From Polycladidibacter hongkongensis (GTDB lineage Bacteria > Pseudomonadota > Alphaproteobacteria > Rhizobiales > Stappiaceae): a DNA stretch of 64,000 nucleotides. Position 1 is the first letter of the stretch. The number at the start of each line of letters is the position of its first letter. Where the stretch lies: assembly GCF_001561995.1 (NCBI RefSeq), contig NZ_LLWC01000003.1, positions 1-64,000 on the forward strand, given 5' to 3'. The notes under the pieces were generated by a model that saw nothing but the letters and a program-made list of their open reading frames with translations, ran no database searches and was not told where the DNA came from. Made by a program: the position numbers and the translations under genes. Below are positions 35,320-45,290 of this stretch, one piece after another.

Positions 35320-38105
35320 ATTCCAAGATCGCTTGCGGCACTGTATAGGAGCTCAAGCGCATCTAGTGCCGCTGCTTCGAGTGCTGCGCGCTGGCTCGCA
35401 TCCAACTCTTCCGTATGTTTTTCTATTTTGCACAAAAGGTCACAGAGTGTGGCAAGTTCGAAGTTCGCTGCCGAACCCTTGAGCCTGTGGGCAGCCTTGG
35501 CGCGCTCTGCTCCTGCCGTGTTGAATATTGCAGTGATTTCCTGCGGTAAACCTTCCATGAATTCTCTGAGGATAGCGCTCAGTGTGTCGCCTCCAAGGTC
35601 ATCAAGGTCACTTTTCAGCGCCCTGCGTATACAAGCATACTGCGAGCTATCAGTCTTGGCCTCCTTAGGGATTTGGTTGTGACACTCGACCGTCTTGGTG
35701 GAATTCAGGACGTCGGCTAGGGCGCGGGGGGATAGGGGTTTTGTCAGAACGCGTTCAACAGAAAGCCTGTGGCGATTTTGTTCGTCATCTGCAATGGAGT
35801 GGGCGGTTAATGCGACCCGTCGGGTATGAGGTGAGGTTTTGGCGAGTTGCCTAGCGATGTGGTCGCCTGACAAGTCAGGTAGGTCTAGGTCAATCAAAGC
35901 AAGATCAAAGCCTCGTTTGACGGCCCAATTTAATGCCTCATTACCAGTTCCAGCTTCGGTGACCGTGCAGCCAAGCTTCTCAAGATAACCGCGTGCGACC
36001 ATCCTGTTCACTGTACTATCGTCAATAACCAAAACGGAGAGATTTGCATGAAGTGGAGATAGTTCTTGTGTTTGTTTATCGATTTCTTCCGCCTCTCCGA
36101 GAAGGAGAGGAACAGTTAGTATAAAGCGGCTGCCGACACCGCGCTCGCTTTCCACTGTTAGCGAGCCATCAAGAGCCTCAGTTAGCTTGCGAGAAATGGC
36201 AAGGCCTAGTCCTGTGCCTTCTATCCCTGTTCGCCTCACATGCCCGGCACGCATATATGCATCAAAGGCGCTGTTGATCTCATCGCGCGTCATGCCTAAT
36301 CCCGTATCAGATACGGAGAAGCTGAAAATGAAACGACCTGTCTCCTCGTGAAACGCCCAGTCACTTGTAAGACTTACTTGACCCGAAGGGGTGTATTTGA
36401 CGGCGTTCGAGATGAGGTTGCTCAAAACCTGACGGATTTTGAGCATGTCGCCGTAGAGGATTTGCGGCGCTGTCTCGTTTACCTCCACATACGCCTGAAG
36501 TTTGTGTTGGTCGGCCAAAGTGTAGAGCTGCTGCGCAAGTTGGCCCATCAAATCACGCAGGGAAAAATGAACGAGATCACCACGGTTTGATCCACGATCA
36601 CTGCCAGCGTATAGAAGGATATCATTTGCAATGGCCAGCAAGTCTTTTGCGGAGCCATGCGCGATGCTCGCCTTTTCTCGCGCTCCTTCATCATTTAGCT
36701 CGCCCTTCAAAAGGTCCAACATGCCAAGCAGGCCGTTGAGCGGCGTGCGTATTTCATGGCTCATGCGCGCAAGAAATTCACTCTTACTTTCGTTGGCTGC
36801 CTCTGCCTCTGCCCGTGCTACGTCGGAAGCTTGCATTTCTGCCACCACATCTCCTGTTCGAGCAATCACGGCCTCTTCAAGGTGCGTTCTTAATTTGGCA
36901 GCATCTTTTGCGCGTCGCCTCAGAACGTTGAGAGCCTTTTCCATTTTGCCTATTTCATCATGGCCAGACAATTTCAGTGGAGGCCCGAAGTCTCCTTCCG
37001 CGACAGCAACAATGCGCTTGGATAAGTAGGATAGTCGTTTAACAAGCCCATTGCGCGCGTATGTCCAAAGGGTTATCGCTCCGAAAAATGCGATGAGTAC
37101 GAGGCCTACCAAGAGAATGATAGCAAGGCGTGACGTTTGCTGCGCGTTGTATGTGGCCTGTTGACTTGCCCGTTTCGCCTCTATCCCGATTTGAGCCGCT
37201 TGCTTGGTGAGTTGCGTTATTGCAAATTGCAGCTTTTCTCTATTCTTTTTAATGTCTTTTCGAAGTAGCACACGCTGGCGGCTTTGCTCCAATATGCCAC
37301 CAGATCCGACCAATGTGCTATAGTGCGCCAGCAGTTTTTTGACCTCTTTGCCGACCGTCTTTGATAGCAAAAAACCGCTGCGTGACCGCGCTTGCTGCAG
37401 TTGCTGTGAAATTGCAGTTTCAAGGGAATCTAATTGTGCGTTTGAGCGAGCACTTCGCACTTGCTTTGCATAGAGCCTAACTGCGTCAATGCTGCGCGCA
37501 AACTCACCAAGCCGCTCAAAAACAAAAAAGTCCCGATCCGCGAGCCTATTCAGACTTGCTTGCATATCAACGGCTTTATCCAAATACAGGCTTGCGATGC
37601 CAGAGGTGATGCGCAGGCGTGCCAACTTCGTTTCTTGGTTGATGAGACTGGCTAATCGTTCGCCGGAGTTTTCAAGCCGCAGAAGATTTGCGTCAATTGT
37701 CTCTCCAATCTCCAATTCTCTCCCGCTGGCGATTGCCATGTGATCTACTATTTCCTTGATTTTTTGAACCGGTATCGATGCGATCTGAGCACCGCTGATT
37801 ATCCGTAACTGGCTGGCTGTATGTTCTATTGTGTCGGTCGTCGCATTGAGAGACGCAGAAATCTGCGCAAGTTCTTCAGGGTTACTTGCCTTTGCAAATG
37901 CACTGGCGAGAGGGCCAACCAACTTGGCATCCGCACTTAGCTTGCTGCTAATCTCGATTATCGGCAAGTTAACTCGAACTAAATCCTCGTAGGTGTTAGT
38001 GAGATAACGGTTGACCGCGATTGAAGCAGCGCCCACCATAACGGTGATAACCCCTAAGGCTGAGAGAATTTGGATTAGCTGAGTGTCAAAGCGACGTGTT
38101 TTCAT
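35292..38105 (-). CDS. torS: Hybrid sensor histidine kinase TorS
   Basis: Tripartite kinase of 937 residues. Order: membrane helix (about 10-30), periplasmic helical sensor (to ~330), second helix (~333-352), HAMP domain, HisKA with [11 protein letters not shown] (phospho-His near 449), HATPase ([24 protein letters not shown]), receiver domain (VIDD near 690, Asp in LIDLDLPD near 737) and Hpt domain ([10 protein letters not shown], His near 872). This is the exact architecture of TorS. Its ATG abuts that of the divergent torT gene in the tetranucleotide CATG. Confidence 0.93.
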   Translation of the reverse strand: MKTRRFDTQLIQILSALGVITVMVGAASIAVNRYLTNTYEDLVRVNLPIIEISSKLSADAKLVGPLASAFAKASNPEELAQISASLNATTDTIEHTASQLRIISGAQIASIPVQKIKEIVDHMAIASGRELEIGETIDANLLRLENSGERLASLINQETKLARLRITSGIASLYLDKAVDMQASLNRLADRDFFVFERLGEFARSIDAVRLYAKQVRSARSNAQLDSLETAISQQLQQARSRSGFLLSKTVGKEVKKLLAHYSTLVGSGGILEQSRQRVLLRKDIKKNREKLQFAITQLTKQAAQIGIEAKRASQQATYNAQQTSRLAIILLVGLVLIAFFGAITLWTYARNGLVKRLSYLSKRIVAVAEGDFGPPLKLSGHDEIGKMEKALNVLRRRAKDAAKLRTHLEEAVIARTGDVVAEMQASDVARAEAEAANESKSEFLARMSHEIRTPLNGLLGMLDLLKGELNDEGAREKASIAHGSAKDLLAIANDILLYAGSDRGSNRGDLVHFSLRDLMGQLAQQLYTLADQHKLQAYVEVNETAPQILYGDMLKIRQVLSNLISNAVKYTPSGQVSLTSDWAFHEETGRFIFSFSVSDTGLGMTRDEINSAFDAYMRAGHVRRTGIEGTGLGLAISRKLTEALDGSLTVESERGVGSRFILTVPLLLGEAEEIDKQTQELSPLHANLSVLVIDDSTVNRMVARGYLEKLGCTVTEAGTGNEALNWAVKRGFDLALIDLDLPDLSGDHIARQLAKTSPHTRRVALTAHSIADDEQNRHRLSVERVLTKPLSPRALADVLNSTKTVECHNQIPKEAKTDSSQYACIRRALKSDLDDLGGDTLSAILREFMEGLPQEITAIFNTAGAERAKAAHRLKGSAANFELATLCDLLCKIEKHTEELDASQRAALEAAALDALELLYSAASDLGIQLVEGSTK

Positions 38106-39102
38106 GAGTGGACTTTACGGCTGTTTACGCGGCGCCGCAATTATTGCCTATGCGGGAGTTGTCGCATTGGCTTCATTACACAGTGTACGTGCTGATGATG
38201 CAAAGTCGGAGCTTTGCGTGTTGGTGCCGCATTTTAAAGATGAGTATTGGCTCAGTGTTGGCTATGGAGTTGAGCAACAGGCCTCCCGTGAAGGAGCGGA
38301 TATTATCTTCTACGAAGCTGGCGGCTATAATTCGGTGGCGAAGCAGATCCTGCAGATCGACCGTTGTATTGCCTTACAGCCAAAAGCAATCTTGATTGGT
38401 GCGGTCAGCTCTAACCATCCTGACCTTATAGCCGCGCTTAAGCGGGCTGAGGAGATCATGCCGGTATACGGGCTTGTCAACGAATTGCATGCACCGGCTC
38501 TTGCGGGCATGATTGGTGTCGATTGGGAGCAAATGGGCAGCAAGCTTGGTCGCTATCTGCAAGCCAACTCTCTGGGCAAAAAAAGTGAAATGGCTGTCTT
38601 AGTTTCGGGGCCCGCCAAGGCTGGTTGGACCGGGCCATTAGAAAAAGGGCTGCGCAGCGCGCTAAAGAATTCACCAATTGCAATTGCTGCGGTCTATGGT
38701 GCAGATACTGGGCTCAGTCAGCAGCTCGCGCTGGTGCGACAAGCGCTGCAAGAGTACCCTAATGCGGATTACTTGATCGGCAGCGCTCCGGCGATTGAGG
38801 CTGCGATGGGCTTACGTGCCGCAAGGCCCGACTTGCCACAACCAGCACTCGCCGCGACCTATATTAGCCATACAGTTTTGCGAGGTGTTGTAAACGGTAG
38901 TGTTATTGCTGTCGCCTTTGACGACCCGATTGAGCAAGGGCGACTGGCGGTAAAGCTGGCGCTAACTAAAAGAAATATTAAGAAGAATTTAGCTGAAAAT
39001 TTGCAATTTATAGGGCCTGAAGTAAAAGTTATTACTCGGATTTCGCGTCCAGATAACGTCAGACTTGTATCGCCCTCAAACTACTTTCCTTACATCCAGT
39101 AG
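38104..39102 (+). CDS. torT: Periplasmic TMAO-binding sensor protein TorT
   Basis: Periplasmic binding protein of the ribose-binding type (332 residues from ATG 38104) with a Sec signal ending near SVRADD. In the Tor system TorT binds TMAO and presents it to the periplasmic domain of TorS. The two-lobe pattern (LCVLVPHFKDEYWLSVGYGVEQQA at the start, YISHTVLRGVVNGS and IAVAFDDPIEQG later) fits TorT. The open frame can start at GTG 38083, but ATG 38104 suits the signal peptide. Its promoter would have to lie inside torS. Confidence 0.88.
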   Translation: MSGLYGCLRGAAIIAYAGVVALASLHSVRADDAKSELCVLVPHFKDEYWLSVGYGVEQQASREGADIIFYEAGGYNSVAKQILQIDRCIALQPKAILIGAVSSNHPDLIAALKRAEEIMPVYGLVNELHAPALAGMIGVDWEQMGSKLGRYLQANSLGKKSEMAVLVSGPAKAGWTGPLEKGLRSALKNSPIAIAAVYGADTGLSQQLALVRQALQEYPNADYLIGSAPAIEAAMGLRAARPDLPQPALAATYISHTVLRGVVNGSVIAVAFDDPIEQGRLAVKLALTKRNIKKNLAENLQFIGPEVKVITRISRPDNVRLVSPSNYFPYIQ

Positions 39103-39571
39103 TGTCGCCTTCACCTTCATTGAGGGGAGTTAGTTGGTATCACACTCTACTAAACTTTCGTCTAATATGGGTGCTTGCCACTACATTTTTGCCCTTCTTG
39201 CCCTAAGGAAATAGAAATGATTACCTTTCTGACTAAGAAATCTGCGGGAATCCGCATAGATACACAGCGCATGCATTAAGTAAACTTCAGCATTTTGGGG
39301 AGTTTACTGGCGCGTAATGCTGGCCTTGCACAGCTGAATTGTAAAGTCATTAGCTGGCTGTCCACTGAAAAGCGACCATATCCTACAAGAAGTCTGCCTG
39401 TTTTGAGCCTGCAACCATTGCGTTAGTCATGGAAGTGTCTATCTTGCACAAAAGGCTCCATTTTTTATCCTAGGGTCAAAAACGCTGGTAAGGCACCGAC
39501 CTTTTTCGTAAGAAACTGAGCATATGTGAGTGATTTTATTTAGGTTATTAGCAGATTATGGTGTTCATACC
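39103..39571. other. Intergenic region between torT and the GntR gene
   Basis: About 470 bases without a supportable gene. Two small inverted repeats are visible: TGCGG-gaat-CCGCA (39243-39256) and GTAAACT with AGTTTAC (39280-39307, 14-base loop). Neither has a T run, so they could be operator sites rather than terminators. Confidence 0.4.
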
Positions 39572-40267
39572 ATGAGATTTAGTTATTTTTCGCAGGTTGA
39601 TGCTTCATCCCTTATTGACAAGGCGTACAGCGAACTGCGTCGCGCTATTATTGCCGGGGAGTTAAGGGCCGGACAAAAGCTAAGAATTCGCGAGTTGTGC
39701 CAGTCCTTTGAAATTGGTCCAACTCCTATGCGAGAGGCTTTGTCACGCCTTGTTTCTGAGGGACTTGTAGCCAATCAAAGCCATCGCGGCTTCTATTTGC
39801 CCGAACTTTCCTTCGAGGAAGTATTGGACATTATTGAGCAACGTGCCGTATTAGAATGTGCAGCTCTTAAAACCGCGATGAAACTGAATGATCCGGAGTG
39901 GATTGAAGATGTTCGTTCAGCTTTCCACCTCCTTCGTCTAGTAGAAGAGCGTTGGCAGGCGTCTCGCCGTAGCTTCTGGACCGAGTGGGTGCAGCAAAAT
40001 CGCCTCCTGCATGAGACCATCGCGTCAGGGGCGCTATCCTACTGGAATGCCAAGTTCCTTAGTATATTGTATGACCAGAGCGAGCGTTACACTATGGCCT
40101 GCCCTCCTTCTGGTTTCGTCTACGAAAGCTGTATCACCAATCATGAACGTATTTTAAAAGGGATCATGGCTGGCGATGCAGATCTGGCTGTTCAGTCCAT
40201 GCATGACTACGTCATGAGCCTTAAGGACGCCGCAGCAGATGCCATGAAGGCGAGAGAGACGATATAG
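39572..40267 (+). CDS. GntR-family regulator, FadR/FCD subgroup
   Basis: Transcription factor of 231 residues from ATG 39572. The N-terminal winged helix (LIDKAYSELRRAIIAGELRAGQKLRIRELCQ, residues about 12-70) is followed by an all-helical FCD ligand domain (about 85-220). The longer frame from GTG 39530 adds 14 residues with no SD support. It stands 130 bases upstream of the sulfur operon on the same strand but is separated by a terminator and a promoter, so control of that operon is possible yet unproven. Confidence 0.88.
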   Translation: MRFSYFSQVDASSLIDKAYSELRRAIIAGELRAGQKLRIRELCQSFEIGPTPMREALSRLVSEGLVANQSHRGFYLPELSFEEVLDIIEQRAVLECAALKTAMKLNDPEWIEDVRSAFHLLRLVEERWQASRRSFWTEWVQQNRLLHETIASGALSYWNAKFLSILYDQSERYTMACPPSGFVYESCITNHERILKGIMAGDADLAVQSMHDYVMSLKDAAADAMKARETI

Positions 40268-40294
40268 GCTTCAGTTGATACTGAATAACAGTTC

Positions 40295-40332
40295 AACCGG
40301 CTTCATGGCGCTTCAATGCGTTGTGGCCGGTT
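40295..40332 (+). terminator. Terminator after the GntR gene
   Basis: A 7-bp stem AACCGGC with GCCGGTT, a 24-base loop and a following TTAATTTTAT tract, 28 bases past the stop. The loop is long, so strength is moderate. Confidence 0.6.
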
Positions 40333-40344
40333 TAATTTTATCTC

Positions 40345-40372
40345 TTGACTAGTATTAGCAAGTGCTTAAATT
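40345..40372 (+). promoter_or_regulatory. Sigma-70 type promoter of the sulfur operon
   Basis: TTGACT and TAAATT with a 16-base spacer, 27 bases before the first start codon. Both hexamers are close to consensus. No ArsR-type BigR operator could be identified with certainty. Confidence 0.6.
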
Positions 40373-40398
40373 AGAGAAAACTAATTATAGGGGTGGTT

Positions 40399-40833
40399 AT
40401 GATAACCCAGTTTACACCTTGGTCATCACTGCTTGGTGGTGTGCTGATCGGCTTTTCGGCCATTGTATTGTTGATCCTGAATGGACGTATCGCAGGAATT
40501 AGCGGGGTGCTTAGCCGCATCTTATTGCCGGCCCATTGTAAATCAGAATTGCCGTGGGAGCTTGCTTTTGTTGTCGGCCTTGTTGCTGCACCATTTATCT
40601 ATTCGCTCGCAGGTGGGGTATTACCTGCCTTGGCAATAAGCCCAAATGCATTGCTTGTCGGGGTCGCCGGGCTACTGGTCGGCTTTGGCTCCGTGCTTGG
40701 TGGGGGGTGCACGAGTGGGCATGGGGTTTGTGGTTTGTCGCGGCTGTCCAAGCGCTCCATAATCGCGACACTTAGCTTTATGACAACCGGTGCGGTAACA
40801 GTTTACTTGATCCGCCACGTATTTGGAGGCTAG
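40399..40833 (+). CDS. YeeE/YedE-family sulfur transporter, first half
   Basis: Membrane protein of 144 residues, four helices, with the conserved [15 protein letters not shown] motif whose cysteine takes part in thiosulfate/sulfur transfer in the YeeE family. Here the family's two halves are separate genes; the partner follows after two bases. ATG 40399 has AGGGG five bases upstream and is preferred to GTG 40393. The pair is known from sulfide-detoxification operons together with the next two genes. Confidence 0.88.
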   Translation: MITQFTPWSSLLGGVLIGFSAIVLLILNGRIAGISGVLSRILLPAHCKSELPWELAFVVGLVAAPFIYSLAGGVLPALAISPNALLVGVAGLLVGFGSVLGGGCTSGHGVCGLSRLSKRSIIATLSFMTTGAVTVYLIRHVFGG

Positions 40834-40835
40834 CA

Positions 40836-41258
40836 ATGCGCGTGTTTTATGGTTTATTGGCTGGCCTGCTATTCGGTGCAGGATTGACAGTTGCCGAAAT
40901 GGTCAATCCCCTTAAGGTACAGAATTTCTTGGATGTCTTTGGCAATTGGGACCCGAGTCTTGCCTTTGTTATGGGTGGTGCGATCCTTGTGGCTTACCCA
41001 TTCTTCCAAATGGCCCACAAAATGCGCCGCCCAGTAGCCTGTGAAGATTTTCAGATGCCAACAAAAATCAAGCTGGAAAAACGCTTGGTCATTGGCTCTG
41101 CGATCTTCGGTGTTGGCTGGGGGCTTGCTGGCCTTTGCCCGGGCCCTGCTGTTGCAGTGCAGTCATTTGCGCAAGACAGTAGTTTCCTGCTGTTTTTAGC
41201 TACAATGGCTGTCGGCATGTTCTTGGCCCGCGCAGTGAATCTCTACGTTCTGCGTTAA
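40836..41258 (+). CDS. YeeE/YedE-family sulfur transporter, second half
   Basis: Membrane protein of 140 residues, four helices, the second half of a split YeeE/YedE transporter, with the motif GWGLAGLCPGPAV carrying the conserved cysteine. GGAGG lies seven bases before its ATG, inside the end of the previous gene. Together with that gene it should form one pore for thiosulfate or a related sulfur species. Confidence 0.88.
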   Translation: MRVFYGLLAGLLFGAGLTVAEMVNPLKVQNFLDVFGNWDPSLAFVMGGAILVAYPFFQMAHKMRRPVACEDFQMPTKIKLEKRLVIGSAIFGVGWGLAGLCPGPAVAVQSFAQDSSFLLFLATMAVGMFLARAVNLYVLR

Positions 41259-41288
41259 TTCTTAAACGCCCGCTTATTGGAGAAAATG

Positions 41289-42173
41289 ATGACGTATCCT
41301 GTAAACCTGCAGGTAAAGCCGCAGGTAACGAACTTTTTCGACCCGGTTTCCAACACCATCTCTTATGTGGTGAAAGACCCTGCATCTAACGCGTGTGCCG
41401 TAATCGATTCCGTAATGGATATTGATTATGCTGCGGGGCGTATCAGCTTTGACCACGCGGACGAGATCATTAGCTTCATTCAGCAAAACGGGCTTGAGTT
41501 GCAGTGGTTGATTGAAACTCATGTTCATGCAGATCACCTTTCTGCTGCGCCTTACATCCAGAAGAAGCTAGGTGGGAAAATCGGTATTGGCGAGCATGTA
41601 AAGACTGTTCAGGATGTGTTCGGCAAGGTGTTTAATGAAGGCACTGAATTTGAGCGTGATGGCAGCCAGTTTGATCGGCTTTTTAAAGACGGTGATACCT
41701 ATAAAATTGGTCAGTTAGAGGCTTTCGCTATTCATGCACCCGGACATACGCCTGCCTGTATGGTGCATGTTGTTGGTGATGCCGTCTTCGCTGGCGATAC
41801 GATTTTCATGCCAGATAGTGGGACCGCGCGAGCGGATTTCCCTGGCGGTGACGCTGCTACCCTCTATGACTCTATCACCAAGGTGCTTTCTCTGCCAGAA
41901 GAGATGCGCCTATATATGTGTCATGATTATGCCCCGAACGGGCGAGATATTCTGTTTGAAACAACTATTGGTGAGGAACGTCGCCGCAACATCCATGTGG
42001 CAGAAGGGGTGAGTAAAGAGGAGTTTGTGCGTATGCGTGAAGCGCGCGATGCAACGCTGGATATGCCCACGCTTATTGTTCCTTCCATCCAAGTTAACAT
42101 GCGTGCCGGAAATCTTCCAAAGGAGGAAGAAAACGGTACGGTCTATTTGAAAGTGCCCGTCAATGCCCTCTAG
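41289..42173 (+). CDS. MBL-fold persulfide dioxygenase-like protein (ETHE1/Blh group)
   Basis: Metallo-beta-lactamase-fold protein of 294 residues. It has the metal motif THVHADHLSAA, His in HAPGHTPACMVH and Asp in FAGDTIFMPDSG, as in ETHE1-type glutathione persulfide dioxygenases, which oxidise persulfide to sulfite with one iron. ATG 41289 has GGAG six bases upstream. It overlaps the following sulfurtransferase gene by 11 bases; in some bacteria these two are fused as Blh. Confidence 0.88.
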   Translation: MTYPVNLQVKPQVTNFFDPVSNTISYVVKDPASNACAVIDSVMDIDYAAGRISFDHADEIISFIQQNGLELQWLIETHVHADHLSAAPYIQKKLGGKIGIGEHVKTVQDVFGKVFNEGTEFERDGSQFDRLFKDGDTYKIGQLEAFAIHAPGHTPACMVHVVGDAVFAGDTIFMPDSGTARADFPGGDAATLYDSITKVLSLPEEMRLYMCHDYAPNGRDILFETTIGEERRRNIHVAEGVSKEEFVRMREARDATLDMPTLIVPSIQVNMRAGNLPKEEENGTVYLKVPVNAL

Positions 42174-42552
42174 TTTTTTCGATCGCGTCAAAGAAATGTT
42201 TAAGCCCGGCCCCTTGCAGCCAACGAAAGTCTCGGCAGACTTCTCTATCTGCGCTCAGCTGAGCGAGGAGCATATTGCCCAAGCAAAGCAACTTGGTTTC
42301 GCATCTATTATATGTAATCGCCCGGACAATGAAGAATCGGGGCAGCTGAATTACGCTGAAATGGCGCAGCTTGCTGAAAAACAGGGACTAAAAGCTGCAA
42401 TGGTTCCGGTTTCGCAAGGCAGTGACCCGCACAGCATAGGCAGCGCTATGGCGAGGGCACTGGATGATCTGCCGGCACCCGTGTTGGCTTATTGCCGCTC
42501 TGGCAATCGCTCTAACATTGCGTTTAACGCTGCAAAACCCTACCGCAAGTGA
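42163..42552 (+). CDS. DUF442 / TIGR01244-type sulfurtransferase
   Basis: Small rhodanese-phosphatase-like protein of 129 residues with the active-site loop AYCRSGNRS (CX5R) and the N-terminal segment DFSICAQLSEEHIAQAKQLGFASIICNRPD typical of the Blh N-terminal domain. Such proteins move sulfane sulfur to glutathione in sulfide oxidation. It overlaps the MBL gene and is thus translationally coupled. A GGGCGC/GCGCCC hairpin (42559-42577) follows. Confidence 0.87.
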   Translation: MPSSFFDRVKEMFKPGPLQPTKVSADFSICAQLSEEHIAQAKQLGFASIICNRPDNEESGQLNYAEMAQLAEKQGLKAAMVPVSQGSDPHSIGSAMARALDDLPAPVLAYCRSGNRSNIAFNAAKPYRK

Positions 42553-42669
42553 GTAACTGGGCGCAGGAAACGCGCCCGGCCACTTTTCCTCTTCAAATCC
42601 TAGATAAAGTGACCAGCTGCCGCGCAGCAGGCCATATTGTCATGCATTTCATAATGAGTAGGCTAGATC

Positions 42670-44445
42670 ATGCATAGTCCATCGCAACCTCGTCAAGGGC
42701 ACAAGGACGCAGACAAACCTTGCTGCTCACGAATGGCAAAGATATTGCCTATTATCGGCTGGGCGCGCACCTACAATGGAGCGACATTATCCGCAGATCT
42801 TATCGCAGCGGTTATCGTGACAATTATGCTCATCCCCCAGTCACTCGCCTATGCATTGCTTGCTGGTCTGCCTGCAGAAGCTGGGCTTTATGCTTCCATA
42901 GCGCCGCTTGTTGTATATGCGGTTTTTGGCACAAGCCGAACCCTCGCGGTGGGGCCGGTAGCGGTTGTAAGTTTAATGACCGCGGCAAGCCTGGGGGCTC
43001 TGGATCTACCAGATACAGCTTCCTACGTTGCCGCGGCTATGCTGCTGGCCTTGTTATCAGGTGTGTTTCTAACGAGCCTAAGCCTGCTGCGGCTTGGCTT
43101 TCTTGCTAATTTTTTAAGCCATCCTGTCATCTCTGGCTTTATTTCAGCAAGTGGCCTGTTAATCGCCACAGGGCAATTACGCCACATTCTAGGTGTTTCA
43201 GGCGGTGGTCATAATTTACCTGAAATGCTCGGAAGTATGGCCGCGCAAGTTGGGGCTATGAACATTACTACTGTGATGCTAGGGGGAGGTGCGATCGCGT
43301 TTTTGTTTTGGGCAAGAAAATGGTTGCTGCAACTTTTGTTGCGTTTGGGCTTTTCGAAAGCCTTGGCAGCGGCGCTGACCAAAGCAGGGCCTGTCTTTGC
43401 GGTAATTGCCACAACGGCGGCCACCTACGCTCTGGGTCTTGATAAAGATGGCGTCAAAATCGTCGGCAATGTGCCAAACTTGTTGCCAGGCTTTAATATG
43501 CCAAGCCTTGACCGTGAGCTCATCATGCAGCTTTTGGCCCCTGCGGCACTTATCAGTATCATTGGGTTTGTAGAAACAGTGAGTGTGGCGCAAACACTTG
43601 CCGCCCGTCGCCGTCAACAAATTGACCCTAATCAGGAGTTGCTCGCACTTGGCACGGCAAACCTCTCTGCGGCATTTACAGGTGGATATCCGGTAACAGG
43701 TGGTTTTGCACGCTCCATCGTCAATTTTGATGCGGGGGCGCAAACGCCAGCTGCGGGCCTATTCACAGCTCTTGGCATTGCGTTGGCGACTGTGTTTCTG
43801 ATGCCAATGCTGTACTTCTTACCCAAGGCAACCCTGTCCGCGACGATTATTGTCGCCGTGCTTTCGCTGGTAGATTTCTCGGTGCTAAAGCGAACATGGA
43901 GCTACTCAAAGGCCGATTTCGCGGCGGTTTCCACCACAATGCTTGTCACCCTATTGGTTGGTGTAGAGCAGGGGATCAGCGCTGGCTTGCTTATTTCCTT
44001 AGGCCTTTATCTTTATCGCACTTCGCGGCCCCATATTGCCGTTGTGGGGAAAGTGCCGGGAACCGAGCACTACCGTAATGTAAAGCGCCACGAAGTGGAA
44101 ACCCAAAGGGAACTGCTGTCCATCCGCATCGATGAAAGCCTTTACTTTGCCAATGCACGCGTTTTGGAAAGTGAAATCTACCGATTGGCGACGGAAAATA
44201 GTGAGACCAGACATGTAATTCTACAATGCAGTGCGGTCAACTTCATTGACGCCAGCGCCTTGGAGTCCTTGGAGGCGCTAGATCATCGTCTGAAAGATGC
44301 TGGAATTGTGTTGCATCTATCCGAGGTGAAGGGGCCGGTGATGGACCGGTTGGAGAAAAACAATTTTTCAAATGATCTTTCCGGGGAGATTTTTTTAAGT
44401 CACCATCAAGCAATCTGCACTCTCTCATTGAGCGGTGTGGCTTGA
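42670..44445 (+). CDS. SulP-family anion permease with STAS domain
   Basis: Inner-membrane transporter of 591 residues in the SulP/SLC26 family. About residues 30-420 form the membrane core (AVIVTIMLIPQSLAYALLAGLPAEAGLY is the family signature), and about 445-580 form a cytoplasmic STAS domain (ILQCSAVNFIDASALESLEAL). The substrate could be sulfate, sulfite or bicarbonate; the sulfur genes upstream favour sulfate or sulfite export or import. It lies 117 bases after them and may share their transcript. Confidence 0.9.
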   Translation: MHSPSQPRQGHKDADKPCCSRMAKILPIIGWARTYNGATLSADLIAAVIVTIMLIPQSLAYALLAGLPAEAGLYASIAPLVVYAVFGTSRTLAVGPVAVVSLMTAASLGALDLPDTASYVAAAMLLALLSGVFLTSLSLLRLGFLANFLSHPVISGFISASGLLIATGQLRHILGVSGGGHNLPEMLGSMAAQVGAMNITTVMLGGGAIAFLFWARKWLLQLLLRLGFSKALAAALTKAGPVFAVIATTAATYALGLDKDGVKIVGNVPNLLPGFNMPSLDRELIMQLLAPAALISIIGFVETVSVAQTLAARRRQQIDPNQELLALGTANLSAAFTGGYPVTGGFARSIVNFDAGAQTPAAGLFTALGIALATVFLMPMLYFLPKATLSATIIVAVLSLVDFSVLKRTWSYSKADFAAVSTTMLVTLLVGVEQGISAGLLISLGLYLYRTSRPHIAVVGKVPGTEHYRNVKRHEVETQRELLSIRIDESLYFANARVLESEIYRLATENSETRHVILQCSAVNFIDASALESLEALDHRLKDAGIVLHLSEVKGPVMDRLEKNNFSNDLSGEIFLSHHQAICTLSLSGVA

Positions 44446-44612
44446 AGAGCAGGTTGTGCTTTTACGTTCCACAACGAACTAACGGGGATTTTGCTTTACG
44501 TTTGCCGGTTTCCAGTGAAACATATGTATTGATGTGCTATGCTATTAAATTAAGGTGCTTCACTACCTAAAAACAAAGCATAGTACGCATATAAGCGAAG
44601 AAATTTCAGCAA

Positions 44613-45254
44613 ATGAAAGCTATTTACGCGCATCAATATACATGGGAGCCGGTCAAGCCCGGGGCAGTTCGAGGCAGTGACGCTGCGCTGCATCCGTTGA
44701 CAAGAAACATTTGCCAGGGTCAGTCAGTTGAAAGCGCTGCAGGGTTGATGCCGAACTGGGCACTACAGCTCTTGGATATTGAGGAGCGCGCTCTGCTCTG
44801 TAAGCCAGATCTGACATCTACAATTTTTGTTGGGGTAAAAGGTAGCGGCCGGTTGGGCGCAACGAGTGGCGCAGCCTTGCAAAGCCCGTTTAGCATGAGC
44901 GATATTCGCAGCTTTTCTGGCAAAGAGAAGGTAATGGCGGAGCGGGAAGAGGAAGCCTACGAAATTCTTCGCTTGCGTTATGTTCCAAGCGCCATCTGTG
45001 CCTCAGCGGAGGTTGTTGAAGTGGCAGATGAAGTGCCACTGCGTGCTCAAGCTGGGGAGGTTCTTGCAATTCATGTGTTGCACGGGCCCGTGTCGCTTCG
45101 CTTTGGTAACGCAACCGAGCATGATGAGACTTTAGGGCATCGTGACACATTGTTGCTCACCGAGAAGGATGGCCCGATGTTTTTTCGTGATCTTTCCAAG
45201 GGTGTTGGTGTCAGCGTTTTTGTGAAGATCTCCATGTCGAAGCGAGAGCATTAA
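44613..45254 (+). CDS. Hypothetical protein with cupin-like C-terminal part
   Basis: A 213-residue protein that I do not recognise. It is soluble, without signal peptide or membrane segments. The C-terminal half (about 120-205) reads as a beta-rich, cupin-like or double-stranded beta-helix pattern (EVLAIHVLHGPVSLRFGN, RDTLLLTEKDGPMFF) without a clear metal-binding HxH set. It stands alone, convergent with the lapG-like gene. It may bind a small ligand, but no function can be claimed. Confidence 0.55.
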   Translation: MKAIYAHQYTWEPVKPGAVRGSDAALHPLTRNICQGQSVESAAGLMPNWALQLLDIEERALLCKPDLTSTIFVGVKGSGRLGATSGAALQSPFSMSDIRSFSGKEKVMAEREEEAYEILRLRYVPSAICASAEVVEVADEVPLRAQAGEVLAIHVLHGPVSLRFGNATEHDETLGHRDTLLLTEKDGPMFFRDLSKGVGVSVFVKISMSKREH

Positions 45255-45290
45255 CAGGGAAATGGGATAGGGCGCGGTAGGAGTTTTATC

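Noticed and set aside
36348..37029. Plus-strand frames within torS
   Set aside because: They are shadows of a complete tripartite kinase on the other strand.
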